The notes under the pieces are model-generated. The model ran no database searches, had not been told where the DNA came from, and saw nothing but the letters and a program-made list of their open reading frames with translations. This document shows positions 12,657 to 22,167 of a stretch of 64,000 nucleotides of DNA, one piece after another. Position 1 is the stretch's first letter. Each line of letters begins with the position of its first letter. The stretch lies in the NCBI RefSeq assembly GCF_963678635.1, contig NC_087069.1:21953655-22017654 (forward strand). The letters are read 5' to 3'. The position numbers and the translations under genes are program-made. Source of the stretch: Symsagittifera roscoffensis (taxonomy: Eukaryota > Xenacoelomorpha > Acoela > Convolutidae).

Positions 12657-13305
12657 GGAACGTCCTTTATAGTAACTTCATTCGGGGCTTTTTTGGTAAC
12701 GCGGTTTGCTCTGGAGGTAATTTTGTTGATAAATTCTTGAAGCTTATCGATGTATGAATAGATCCATTTGTCCTCCAAATACTTATAAATCGAAACTTTT
12801 AGTGATCGAATGTTCGCCGCCGCAAAAGCGAATTTTTTTTCACTCTCTGTTGTATATGTTTCGATGCCCTTTTTCCTTACATAATGTTTTTAATGAACCC
12901 TTGAACTATGTTTCTTTATCTACCCAGACTTTTTTTGGTTGTTCTATTTTTATCATGTTTCTTGATTCCTCTTTTAAATTATGTACACTGCCAAACAATG
13001 CTGGACCTTTACTTATTAATTTAGTTTTCAATAGTTTTTCTTCAGCTGGTGTAATCTTGCCATTTTCTTGTTTTTGTCTTCGTCTTCTCTGTCGTTGCAG
13101 AATCTGAATTGTTATTGGGCGCTTCGTACGACTCGAAGTCTTCTTCTTCTGCTGCTCCTTCTTCTCGTTTGGTTTTTTGCGATGCCCGTTCTCTTTCACT
13201 GTCTGCAACATTCCTTCTGACTTTGCGTCTTTTACTGCTTTATGAGCTGGAATTTGTTGAGGACGGTTTATCGGGAGAAAGGAGGAGGGCTGTAGATGTT
13301 GAAGC
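12657..13305 (-). pseudogene. int: Polinton integrase, copy 1, catalytic core deleted
   Basis: Closely matches 16885-17810. The minus frame 13211-12906 has the lysine/arginine-rich N-terminal region (RQRRRRQK) and then jumps to KVWVDKET, which is after the first catalytic block in the longer copy. About 290 bp corresponding to 17170-17460, including the DLAYVDKLA block, are missing. It ends in a YLEDKW-region remnant near 12750. It lies between two capsid/protease copies and is clearly non-functional. Confidence 0.7.
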
Positions 13306-13309
13306 GGAA

Positions 13310-13594
13310 TTTATTTGCTTTGCATCACAGACTCGATCCATTCAAACTCAAATTGATCTAATTACTAATGTAACCGTTGAACGCTTCATTCGATTATTGA
13401 ATGGGGATAATGCTGCTGACTTTTCAAAAATCATTGATTTTGTTTTGAGTGGGTATGGTCGTTTAGAGATTGATTCAAATACTTTGTTTGTTAATTTTAT
13501 AATGGAAAAGAAATTCGATTTCCCAGAAATATTTGTGAAGCCTGAGATAATTCCAGTGGTATGTTTTCTAGCAGCCATAAAACATGTTTTTTAA
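13310..13594 (+). pseudogene. Terminal exon of plus-strand Polinton gene, copy 2
   Basis: Open plus-strand coding of about 94 residues, from the ICFASQTRS block to a stop at 13592-13594. It is the intact counterpart of 11194-11480, which has a stop and an indel. Repeated elements include LNGDNAADFSK and GYGRLE. The upstream exons of copy 1 are not present here, because the sequence joins integrase remnants at about 13305. The long frame that appears to continue upstream to 13109 is antisense integrase sequence. Function unknown. Confidence 0.4.
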
Positions 13595-13639
13595 AATAAA
13601 AATCAATTATAAATCATTAAAGAAATGCATCAGTATCAC

Positions 13640-14130
13640 AAAAGTATAACACCATGTGTTCAGCAAAAGGCATCTTGTTATGGTCGTTAACTTTGAAACC
13701 TATAGGAATTTTAGATGAAAATTCAACATGAGCAAAATAAATACAATAAAGTCCGCGAAAGACCGAGTTAGCTGATTGGATTGGCTTATTCATCAGTTTT
13801 TGGTTTTTTTCATGGATAGAACGTCCATTTTTTTAATACATGTGGATAGTTGTATAGGCTTCGTCCAAGAGGATCTGCAAAAAGTTTCGACCACCAGCTT
13901 GAGCAAACAGTAACCAATGAGTTCCTGGCTGGCCTGAGTTTGATGCTTTCACTATCATGAAAGTATTGTCGCGTTTCAATTTTGTATTAAATGCTAAGTT
14001 AGCGGGAAAAATATCGATGTTTCAAGTGCTTGCCAAATCGATGTTTCAAGTGCTTGCATTGGCTGATAAGCTCAGTAATCTGCAAATTGTCCATATTTCA
14101 ATTCATAAGAGTGTTTTTAGCTATTTTTCT
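13640..14130 (-). pseudogene. Polinton adenain-like cysteine protease, copy 2
   Basis: Duplicate of 11526-11990. FADPLG is readable near 13870. The segment with the histidine (G-T-H-W) is at about 13915, but in a different frame. SVFRGLYC near 13770 again has arginine where the nucleophilic cysteine is expected, so the change predates the duplication. A 26 bp direct repeat (atcgatgtttcaagtgcttg, twice) at 14013-14058 disrupts the N-terminal part and is absent from copy 1. Confidence 0.65.
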
Positions 14131-14214
14131 ATCGGAACTCACGGAAACTGTTGATGCACGCTCTCCATGAAAATTAACTCTGAATTTTCCCCCAGCGATG
14201 CATCAGACTTCAGT

Positions 14215-15072
14215 TCTACTGAAATGTTGCAATTGCTCAATCAGGATGAATAAAATCATGTGAATCCTCCTGAGTAGGATTGAGATCAAATGCCATAATA
14301 TAATGATTGTGATGATTAGCCAAAATGATTCCAAGACTGTTTGTTAAAAACAAAGTCTAGAGCTTCCAATGTGTTATAGTATATTATTTTGTCATCAGTC
14401 GTTGACACAGGAGTTCCTGCAATGGGTGAGCTGTTTCGGCAAACAATGATTCCATTCAGCTGAAACTTTTGGTAATGAAACGGGTTTGTTCGGTTAGTAA
14501 CCAGGTATGCTGTATTCGAGCTCATTGCCAAAATCATTCGACGAAATGGCTCTTTGGCAAAAACGTCTTCTTGTCGCCTTGAGTTTTTTCTATCGACGAT
14601 AGTACAAATCTGTTACTGTCATTTTGCGCACATAAAGGTTAACCTCAGTGACCTGGACTTGGTAATGCTTTTTAGCTCGCTCAGGCGTAATAACAAAGTC
14701 ATTAGGAGATCGTCTCAGAGAAACTTTTATTGTAACACCGCTGATAAGTTTTTTGTCACATGATAAAAAATTACAGGCAATTTTACCAAAAAAAATTTAA
14801 TTCGCTGGATGCTGCTACGATTCGTTTACGTTCCGCGACATCCTCAGCTCACCCACTAGCGCCATCAATACCTGATGGACTATCTTCATAAAAATAGCCT
14901 TGACAAGCAAGCAATGTTTTATTTGCATCATTACCGTGTGAAAATACTGTCTCAATGAAACTCTTATGGGAAAAATTGGCTTTAGTTGTTGCAACTTTCC
15001 CCACAGGACATTTTCTCCATTCAGGGACATGGTGCATTCGGAAAACAAAGATGAAAGTGGATTATTAACCAA
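14215..15072 (-). pseudogene. Hexon-like major capsid protein, copy 2
   Basis: Two overlapping minus frames at 15072-14815 and 15037-14849 read as one protein with a frameshift. The first has NNPLSSLFSE and SLNGENV, the second has FIETVFSHGNDA and GYFYEDSPSG. This order matches the jelly-roll capsid protein of Polintons (relatives of the C. elegans F54H12.2 type). Downstream blocks near 14600 (VRKMTVTDLYY) and 14537-14316 (NPFHYQKF, PIAGTPVSTTDD) belong to the same protein. The protease follows on the same strand. Several indels and stops make it a pseudogene. Calling it major rather than minor capsid protein rests on gene order and memory of the family. Confidence 0.62.
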
Positions 15073-15419
15073 ATATGGGGTGTCTCGTTGCCCTGCCTCT
15101 GTAGCATGAGTTCGCAGTAAATTACCATTATTTTGAACTATGCGTGCAACAATCTCTAAGCGAGTTCGTTGAAGATCAATACAGATGTTTCTATCACCTT
15201 AAAACTTCAAGTCTCGAGCATGGGTTCATCAGGTGAATAAGATGGACCAGTTTTTTGAAGAAATGCGTTTTCAAATGTAGCGAGCAGAGGAGGCTTTTCA
15301 AATAAAATCTAATGAGCTGTGAGTTGCTTCAGTTGGTAAAAAATTAGAAAACGTTTCATACTTTGGTGAAAAAATTGGAGCGACTTCTCAGTGGAGTTCG
15401 TTTCTTTGGAATGAGAGTT
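15073..15419. other. Capsid upstream region, degenerate
   Basis: No continuous frame. Minus-strand patches probably belong to the N-terminal part of the capsid gene or the end of the virion-core-like gene, but stops are frequent and no motif is clear. Confidence 0.35.
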
Positions 15420-15735
15420 TTTCTTTTTTTTGTTGTTGTTGTCTTCCGTTTTCCGCTCATACGCGACTTGCTGCGTCCAGCTCTAACTTGATTGTGTTTT
15501 TTACTGTGTTTTTCAAGGCTTGTCACGGCGTTTTCTTCCTGGTTGCTGTATCTATCAAATCGGGTGCTGCTTGAACCATTAAATCTTTTCCAATACGTTT
15601 TGCTGCTGGTACTATAAATTTTTGAGCTTACGGAAGTGCTACTCGCCCGCTACCCACAGCCAGAGCACCGAAGCCACTACCACGCTGTCTGTAATTTCCC
15701 GAGAAGTGAGGCAAGGTCGCTTGATTATGATATTA
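15420..15735 (-). pseudogene. Small basic virion-core-like protein
   Basis: On the minus strand from about 15725, a frame reads a LPHFSG block followed by RQRGSGFGAL. After a shift it continues with PAAKRIGKDLM, TATRKKTP and QALKNTVK. This glycine-rich start followed by a basic helix region resembles the small adenovirus-core-like proteins found beside capsid genes in Polintons. It sits between the penton-like and hexon-like genes. Stops and a frameshift break it. The family assignment is from motif pattern only. Confidence 0.5.
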
Positions 15736-15748
15736 AGCATCCATATTT

Positions 15749-16606
15749 TTAATCAGAAAACTTTTGAAATTTCAAAGTCAAAACAACTTTTCCTCCTCCA
15801 CATGCAAATGGTACAAGGCTAACTGTTTCTGTTCGTAGATTTACCGCAATGCTTTGGATTTTAGTCACGAGGAGTTTTTTGTAATCTAATTTTCTATAAA
15901 CTTTGCGATGATTTGGTTCAATGCTGCAAGCGTAACTGTTTTTCACACGTCGATTAGTATCAATGACTCTAAGCAACTGTTTTTTGTTGTCACCCACAAT
16001 CTGATAACGAATTATGTCCAAGTAGATAGACATATTTTGGGTTCCAGTAGAGATATCAACATTTTAGTCGGAGATGAGGTTTTGTGATGTGAGAGTGCTA
16101 TGGTAATGACTGAATTCTTTGTAGCCGATATTGTAGCCCGTTTTATCTCTTATAGCTTTGAAACCTAAAATACTAGGAATTTGTGGACTCTCAAAGTAAA
16201 TGTCTTCCAATAATGCACTCACATTGAAAGATGTTTGGTAATGGGGTCGATGATATAACTGATATTATCTGATTAATCTTCCGATTGTTTTCGTTGAATA
16301 TTTTCTCGATTTCGTCATAATCATTCTTTATTATTTCGGTTTTCTCTCCATATGGTCTAGATTTTTCCAACTTAAGGCTTGCTTTATTTTTGTGTTTTTT
16401 GTTGTACACTAGTTTGGTATCCGTAACTTTATTAAAATGAGCTGGAAACGTTATTTCTGTCAATGCAACTCTCCATTCACCTTTTAGATCGATATTTCCG
16501 CTAAATTTCTAAAGCTCGCTAGCGAGTTGTCTTTGAAAATATTCATTGTGACTGATGGCACCAGTGTAAAGGTAAATGAATCTTCTTTGATTCTAAAGTT
16601 GTCAGA
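15749..16606 (-). pseudogene. Penton-like minor capsid protein
   Basis: The N-terminal part starts near 16606, overlapping the integrase stop, with a TLVPSV and FKDNSLASF block. After a -1 shift it reaches DLKGEWRVALTEI (16490-16450), a signature of the Polinton single-jelly-roll capsid protein. The frame 16463-16191 continues. The C-terminal frame 16033-15749 has DIIRYQIVGD, LLRVID and VPFACGGGKVVLTL, matching the end of the same family. The segment between them (16034-16190) has changed frame. It is the best-preserved capsid gene here, but it has at least two frameshifts. Confidence 0.65.
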
Positions 16607-17810
16607 CAATGTTCAGTTTGATCCTTCCTTCCTTTTCCAATACCCTGACTAGTTCAGGCTCATAAATTTTACCCTCTATTGGTTCCCTATCAGCGTCGAT
16701 GAGGTTATAAATTGGTGGGTTTCTTGTTGGGATGTCAAAGATTTCAAAAATTTTGTCAGTGAATGATTGTTTGTATCCCTTTCGAAAAGGAAGTTCAGTT
16801 TTTACTATTTTAACAAAACCACCAACGTAGAGCTTTGGTCGGCATACTAGTTTCTGCGATTGTTCCACTCTTAATGAAATGAGATTTGGAACGTCCTTTT
16901 TAGTAACTTCATTCGAGGCTATTTTGGTAACGCGGTTTGTTCTCGAGTTAATTGTGTTGACAAAATCTTGAAGCTTATCGATGTATGAATAGGTCCATTT
17001 GTCCTCCAAGTACTTATAATTCAAACCCTTTAGTGATCGAACATTCCCCACCGCGAAAGCGGACTTTTTTCACTCTGTGTTGTATATGTTTCGATGCCCT
17101 TTTTCCTCACATAAAGGTTTTAATGAACCCTTGAACTAATTTTCTTTATCTACCCATACTTTTTTGGTTGTTGTAATTTTTATCATTTGTTTGAATGGTT
17201 CCGCAGTTGAGGTGGCAGAACTGGATTTCAATGGTTGTACACGCAGAAAGCGGGACATGCAATTCACTGCAACCATAAGATATTTAATGTTTTCGTTTTA
17301 CTCTGCAAGTTTATCAACATACGCCAGGTCAATTGACCTTAATTCGTCTATGTCATAAACTATCACTTTGAGGCGTGGTGTTTTGCGACCAACTGTTCGA
17401 TAATTTGTATATGCTGGCTCTGAATGTAAAAAGCGTTTCACTTTAATTCGTGAAATTTTTGATTACTCTTTTAAATTCTGCACACTGCCAAACAATGCTG
17501 GACCTTTACTTATCCATTTAGTTTTCAATAGTTTTTCTTCAGCTAGTGTAATCTTGCCATTTTCTCGTTTTTGTCTTCGTCTTCTCTGTCGTTGCAGAAT
17601 CTGAATTGTTATCGAGCGTTTCGTATGACTCGGAGTCTTCTTCTTCTGCTGCTCCTTCTTCTCTTTTGGTTTTTTGCGATGCCCGTTCTCTTTCACTGTC
17701 TGCAACATTCCTTCTGATTTTGCGTTTTTTACTGCTTTATGAGCTGGAACTTGTTGAGGACGGTTTTGAGAGAAAGGAGGAGGGCTGTAGATGTTGAGGG
17801 GGAATTTGTG
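16602..17810 (-). pseudogene. int: Polinton integrase, copy 2
   Basis: A basic N-terminal region is at 17708-17463 (RQRRRRQK, then a PALFGSVQNL block). RIKVKRFLHS lies around 17440, and ELRSIDLAYVDKLAE near 17330 carries the first catalytic aspartate. RFLRVQPLKS and KVWVDKEN (second aspartate) follow at 17240-17150. The frame 17051-16602 gives the C-terminal domain with VGGFVKI, FRKGYKQSFTDKIFEI and NPPIYNLID, typical of DDE integrases of this type. The third catalytic residue, normally a Glu in an FAER-type motif, reads FAVG here. Stops separate these parts, so it is inactive. Confidence 0.78.
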
Positions 17811-18424
17811 GAACCTCTGCTTTTTTGCTTCTGTTGAGCTTGTTTCGTATTCGTTGACTGAACCGCGACTTTGGCATACTTGTTCTTAACCAACCGTTCA
17901 TCAAGTTTGAGAGAACTCAAAATCAGTATAAAAGCTGGGTTGTAAAGTTTTTTAGTTTATTGTTGTATATCATTCAAAAAAAAACTGATGCTTTAAGACC
18001 GGTTGACACTCTATCAACGTAAATTTTTTCATTATCTTTATTTAGTTCGACTCGCTCTGACTTTTTAATAACTTCACGAACTTTTTTTGCTCGCTTAAGT
18101 TTGTGTTTGTCCATGAGCTGTAATTGTAACCGGATACGTTCAGTGGTAAGCTGAACATTTTTCCATCTCGTGTGCTGATTGCTTGTGGATTGTTTTCTGC
18201 TTTGGCAACGATAGGTGTTCAAGGGTTGGGGGTATGATTGCTGTCGTATCAAAAGCTGATGTTGTTGTTCCTGCTGATTCACTTAGTGGTCTCAATCGGT
18301 TCAAATATGTTAGTTGCGGTTTCTTGTGTTGGATGGAGATGTCAATAAAACCTGTGCTGCATGTGGTTGATCTCTGATATACATATGCTTCGGAATTAGA
18401 AAAAATTCTTCTGCTGCCATTCAT
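17811..18424 (-). pseudogene. Overlapping unrecognised ORFs upstream of integrase
   Basis: Minus frames 18424-18140, 18282-17974 and 17920-17729 overlap in different phases and look like one or two proteins broken by indels. The central part is lysine/glutamate-rich and probably helical (KRAKKVREVIKKSERVE). The last frame may be the extreme N-terminus of the integrase gene. No known domain was recognised. Location between ATPase and integrase fits a small structural Polinton protein, but that is only inference. Confidence 0.35.
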
Positions 18425-18760
18425 ATGCTGTCAAATACTTGAAGCAAAAGTAATATATATGTCTGATTAGATAAAATACTTGTTTGCTTAGTATAATAGC
18501 TCGTTTTTTTTTTCAGGATTCGTTTTTGGATTGATTAAAATTTTGAATGCTTTTTCGAATTTATTGAGGTTTGGGATACTGACAGGCAGATTACCGTTGA
18601 CTACATTGAGCAAGCATTCACCAACAACTGATAATATTAACTATTTGATGTTTTTTTCTAATGAAGCCTCTTAGTTGATTTGGGTTCAACTGTACCATGT
18701 GCTGCAGAATAAACAATTTTTTTTCGCGTTCTTCTGTGATGGGTGTCATTTCTGCTTTAT
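18425..18760 (-). pseudogene. Broken ORF downstream of the ATPase
   Basis: On the minus strand, after the ATPase, blocks such as MVQLNPNQLRGFI, ECLLNVVNGNLPVS and NKFEKAFKIL are readable in two frames around 18700-18520. They resemble a short conserved Polinton ORF of unknown function that follows the ATPase. No intact frame remains. 18425-18500 has nothing visible. Confidence 0.35.
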
Positions 18761-19335
18761 ATAAATAGAAAACTGACGGACCAGGTGGTATTATGTTGAG
18801 ACAGTCTGATATTCGGGGATCTAAATCTTTTAATAGATGTCAGAATCTGTCCTCTTATCGTAAGAATTTAGGTGTATTAAGTTGCCTTCCGAGGTGATCA
18901 AGTTGCTGAATACCACGCGATGATTTGAATAAAAGGATGTGAGATGTGTTCAAATCAATAGTTCGTGACCATTGGCTTTGTTGGAATAAATTCTGTTTAA
19001 CATAAAAAACATTTAAGCCCCTGTGTCTTCCTGCTGTTGCTAGTCTAACGAATTTTTTGTCGTTGTATATTTCTTCGCATGAGTCATCAAACACGAACAG
19101 TTCAATGTATCGCAAACGATCGAATCCGTCAAACTTTACAAATTCAATATGAATTCTGTGAGCTTTTAACTCGTTCATAATCTAGGTTGAATGTCTTTGT
19201 AAAAAATAACACTCTTTCAAATTTAGAATAAAATGTTGTTCCTGTCAATAGCTGGAAAATGAACTCTGTTTTTTTTCCGGGTCCTGAAGTCCTACAACTG
19301 CCATAAACAGTCTTGTCGACGTATCAACTTTTTTA
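18761..19335 (-). pseudogene. A32-like packaging ATPase
   Basis: Near 19290 the sequence reads MAVVG and, after a frame shift, SGPGKKTEF, a degenerate Walker A (P-loop) region. The frame 19178-18855 carries IELFVFDDSCEE, the Walker B aspartates. LATAGRHRGLNVFYVKQNLF follows, which is highly characteristic of the Polinton/poxvirus A32-type DNA-packaging ATPase. Coding similarity continues past the stop at 18855 to a RISDCLNIIPP block. The enzyme would pump DNA into capsids. Frameshifts around the P-loop and the stop make it non-functional. Confidence 0.8.
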
Positions 19336-19336
19336 T

Positions 19337-19615
19337 TCATATCCTTGGGTTTGGTAGCACGTACGCAGCTAAACCGGGCAATATTGAAAACCAAATTGAC
19401 GTTTCTTCACAGCTTATTGGCGTCCAAGAAAATTTATGGATACAAAAAGTGAGTAAACTGAAAATTAAAATCTTTTGAGACATAAAATCTACTTCTGATC
19501 TGGGCACTATAACATCATTACAAAATTTCCAAGATTTTTGTTCAGTGTTTGTTTGATCATAAGCAAAATGGGTAACTATAGCAGCATCAGGCAAATCAAT
19601 TGCTAATTCAGACAT
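19337..19615 (-). CDS. Short predicted membrane protein, Polinton region
   Basis: A 92-residue frame. The N-terminal half is polar. The C-terminal half contains two hydrophobic stretches (around ILIFSLLTFCIH and FSILPGLAAYVL) separated by a conserved-looking SCEETS turn, ending in a PNPRI tail. This pattern recalls short membrane proteins seen near Polinton genes, which I recognise only by pattern. It lies just upstream of the ATPase on the same strand. Whether it is intact is unclear. Confidence 0.4.
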   Translation of the reverse strand: MSELAIDLPDAAIVTHFAYDQTNTEQKSWKFCNDVIVPRSEVDFMSQKILIFSLLTFCIHKFSWTPISCEETSIWFSILPGLAAYVLPNPRI

Positions 19616-19881
19616 TCAGCAGTTCAATTTAATTTTTTCTCTGTCTGGTTCTTTCTAACTCTCTAACAATAACACTAGTTTCTTAATGAGAAACAAAATG
19701 TATTTTTGTCATAAAATAAGTTTTTTCTATACTTCAGAACAATAAAAAAACTCGTACCGAGTATAACTTAAAAAATCAATAGTTATGTCATTGTCAATGC
19801 CATACATTTCCACAACATAATCGGCTGGCACATATTCAGTTTTTGCATGAAATACCACGTTCTTTACAGAGTTCTACTTAA

Positions 19882-20253
19882 CTAGTTTCTGAACTTCCTC
19901 AGGCAGGTCACTGCTTTGGTGTTCCATTTGGAATTCCGGGTTGACCTTTTTGCACTATGACTAGCCGGGAAAGACATACTCCTTGTTTGTTGGCTAACAT
20001 TTTGACAATACTTGTTTCGCTGAAAATAGATGAATTGGTCAATCTTTGGGAAAAATTTCTTAAAATAGTCAATTCGTCTCCTGATAGAATAATTTGTTCT
20101 TTCCGCCCGCTGCACAACTTGACCTCGGCAATTGATTTGTTCTGTTCTGGTCAAAGTTATTTTTATATCACTCTCTGGTGTCATCCAAGCCAAGAACGTT
20201 AAATTTGGAGATAAGTACGTCTTCGCTTTTGCTAGTCTTTCGTTGTTGCTCAT
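19882..20253 (-). pseudogene. Unrecognised Polinton-region ORF
   Basis: Two overlapping minus frames (20253-19882 and 20117-19908) appear to share one coding history. One holds SDIKITLTRTEQ, the other continues with ILSGDELTILRNF. A beta-strand-rich pattern of ITLSGDE type suggests a small DNA-binding or structural protein, but no family can be named. The first 86 bases overlap the ORF at 20168-20734 in another frame, so the real start is probably near 20190. Confidence 0.3.
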
Positions 20254-20734
20254 TTGTCAGCCAATCAAAAAAAGCCTTCGTTTTTTTCAGGGCACAGTGA
20301 TTTCTGGAGTCGTAAGTAGGTAAATCTCTATTGCAAGATAGATAATTCTTTAAAAGTAGGATTTCATTTCTCGGGCCACACAATTCATCAAGGTTCACAA
20401 CTTCTCGATCCAAAAAATTTGCAAGGAGTTCTATCGTCTCTTTTTCTTTGGTGTAAAATACAGCGTTAGGTTTTCTCACAACAAATATTTGAATAATCTG
20501 ATTTAGGTTTAAATATAAATAATCTCCGCTTTCCCAGTGAATTTTATGCAAGTAATATGTTAACCACTTGTACGCTTTTTGTTCAGCTTTGGGTAGTGAG
20601 TTGAAAAGGACTGGAGTTAGAAACTTAAGAGGATCGCTATAATCAGAAGTCGTAATGGCTAATTCTTTAACTATAAAATATTTTTTATAACGAAATCCTT
20701 TCAAATCTATCACGACTGATCGTTTGCTCAACAT
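20168..20734 (-). CDS. Conserved mobile-element protein, possible nuclease-like fold
   Basis: An uninterrupted 188-residue frame. It begins VVIDLKGF and FIVKELAI, continues with YYLHKIHWESGDYLYL, and ends with a CALKK...FFDWL block. This order recurs in unannotated proteins linked to invertebrate mobile elements. The early D-x-K/E-G and the late H-C-A-L segments could be relics of a DEDD-type exonuclease, but catalytic residues are not all present. Its ATG overlaps the stop of the upstream ORF (ATGTTGA), a compact viral-like arrangement. Function not established. Confidence 0.45.
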   Translation of the reverse strand: MLSKRSVVIDLKGFRYKKYFIVKELAITTSDYSDPLKFLTPVLFNSLPKAEQKAYKWLTYYLHKIHWESGDYLYLNLNQIIQIFVVRKPNAVFYTKEKETIELLANFLDREVVNLDELCGPRNEILLLKNYLSCNRDLPTYDSRNHCALKKTKAFFDWLTNEQQRKTSKSEDVLISKFNVLGLDDTRE

Positions 20735-21194
20735 TCTAATAAGTGATAGAGTTCTGGCATGGTTAGTTTGACAAATAAAAAGAAAATAATACCGCTCAAA
20801 TGCCCAATCAGACTGCTGTTACACTTCCAGGGTAACATATAGCAGTAAGTGGGATCCGTGTTGTAAACTTCGTCAACAAAACGTGCAGCGTCCTGTAAAA
20901 TTACATGCAGACGTAATATTTTTGAATCTTTTGAATATTTGTCCAAGGAAGAGTCATCTATGCCAATAAGACCTCCATATGGTCTAAGTTTAATAGCTAC
21001 GTCATAATTTAAATCATTTTCAAGGGAAAAGAAAAACAGAGAACATGCAGCCAGAAAGTAGTTTCGACGGTCAGAATTTTCCGGATAGGTTTTTTCACAG
21101 AAAAACAAATCTCATGAATGATTTCTAAGTCTGTTGAGGTAAATCTTTGTTTTTCACTTTTTTTCCAACAATCTTTGAACCTGCTGAATTTCAA
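20728..21194 (-). pseudogene. Unrecognised ORF at right end of the Polinton
   Basis: Frames 21194-21009 and 21108-20728 overlap and read as one protein with a single frameshift: an N-terminal charged part (KDCWKKSEKQRFTS), then a longer part with LRPYGGLIGIDD and a hydrophobic C-terminal helix (IIFFLFVKL). It ends in the overlap with the next ORF at 20734. It is the first gene inside the right terminus. No domain was recognised. Confidence 0.4.
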
Positions 21195-22167
21195 AACAAT
21201 GGAAATAAAAGTAAGCTGTTAGATGACAAATTATTCGTTTTTACAAGATTTGTTTCCAAATCAAACTCAAAATTTTTAGACTGGTTGAAAATAACAGGCA
21301 GCTAAAATTAAAATTTCTTCTGTCTGTGTTTTCGGGACAAGCGTATTTAAACTCGGGAAAAATTTAAGGAAAGTTTAACAAATATCACTTTCCGAAACAT
21401 GCTGTTCCAATAGTTTTTATTTGACGAACAGTTTCATGTGATATAAAATGTTAATTTGCTTGTTTTAGATGCCATCATACTTAGAAACTGTCAAAGTCCC
21501 TTTCGGGGGACTATTGCTCATAAACATTCTGATTGAAGAAATTCAAGTCCGTTTAATGGCTGGGCCCAATCCCGAGGTCCTAGTAGTGAAGGAGCTCTGG
21601 CTCAAACCGCGCCAGTGGGCCAAGGGGAAACCCCTTCCCCGGACTTTCGTCCCTAGGTCACCCGAATGGGAACTCCTCGCCGAACAACTTAGGGACGTAG
21701 TCGCCCTCGGGGTGTGGGTTGGATTCAGGGCTGCTGATCTGCTGGGCTGATGGACAGCCTAGCAGTGTCCAGTTACTCACACCTCTTCTTCAAAAGAAGA
21801 AGCTTTTTTATCAAATTATATTTCTTAGTCCCATTCTTCAACACCCGCTTTTACCCATCTTATTTTGTTTATTATTTTTATGCATTTCGGCAACACCAAC
21901 TTTCGGGTAAGTCATTATTATTTTGTTCAAAATGATCATTCATTTTTGCCTAAACAGAGGTGGCGGCCGCCGCATTTGACGAATTTTGCATTCTTCGCGA
22001 TGCAGCAATGAAACATGCGTTTTTGGAGTAAATGGTTCAACTCCGCCAACAGTTAAAATACGCTGCCAAAATCTTGTGCTTTCCTATATAATATATAGTT
22101 TGGTTGCTTATAATAGGTATATAACGTCATTTTACATGTAAACAAGCCAATACCCCAAACTTTAGAA
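21195..22167. other. Sub-terminal Polinton DNA with a GC-rich ORF island
   Basis: Mostly AT-rich non-coding DNA. An exception is 21469-21750 on the plus strand, a GC-rich 93-codon frame (content includes GPNPEVLVVKELW and a FVPRSPEWELL block) ending in TGA. Its base composition differs sharply from its surroundings, so it may be an inserted fragment of another element or a captured exon. No family was recognised. Confidence 0.3.

Noticed and set aside
13109-13310. Upstream part of a 161-codon plus-strand ORF (Ser-rich)
   Set aside because: It is antisense to the integrase basic region, which is duplicated at 17463-17800. Only the part after about 13310 is credible.
12395-14763. Plus-strand 66-69 codon frames near 12395 and 14554
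   Set aside because: Antisense to the capsid-like gene fragments on the minus strand.
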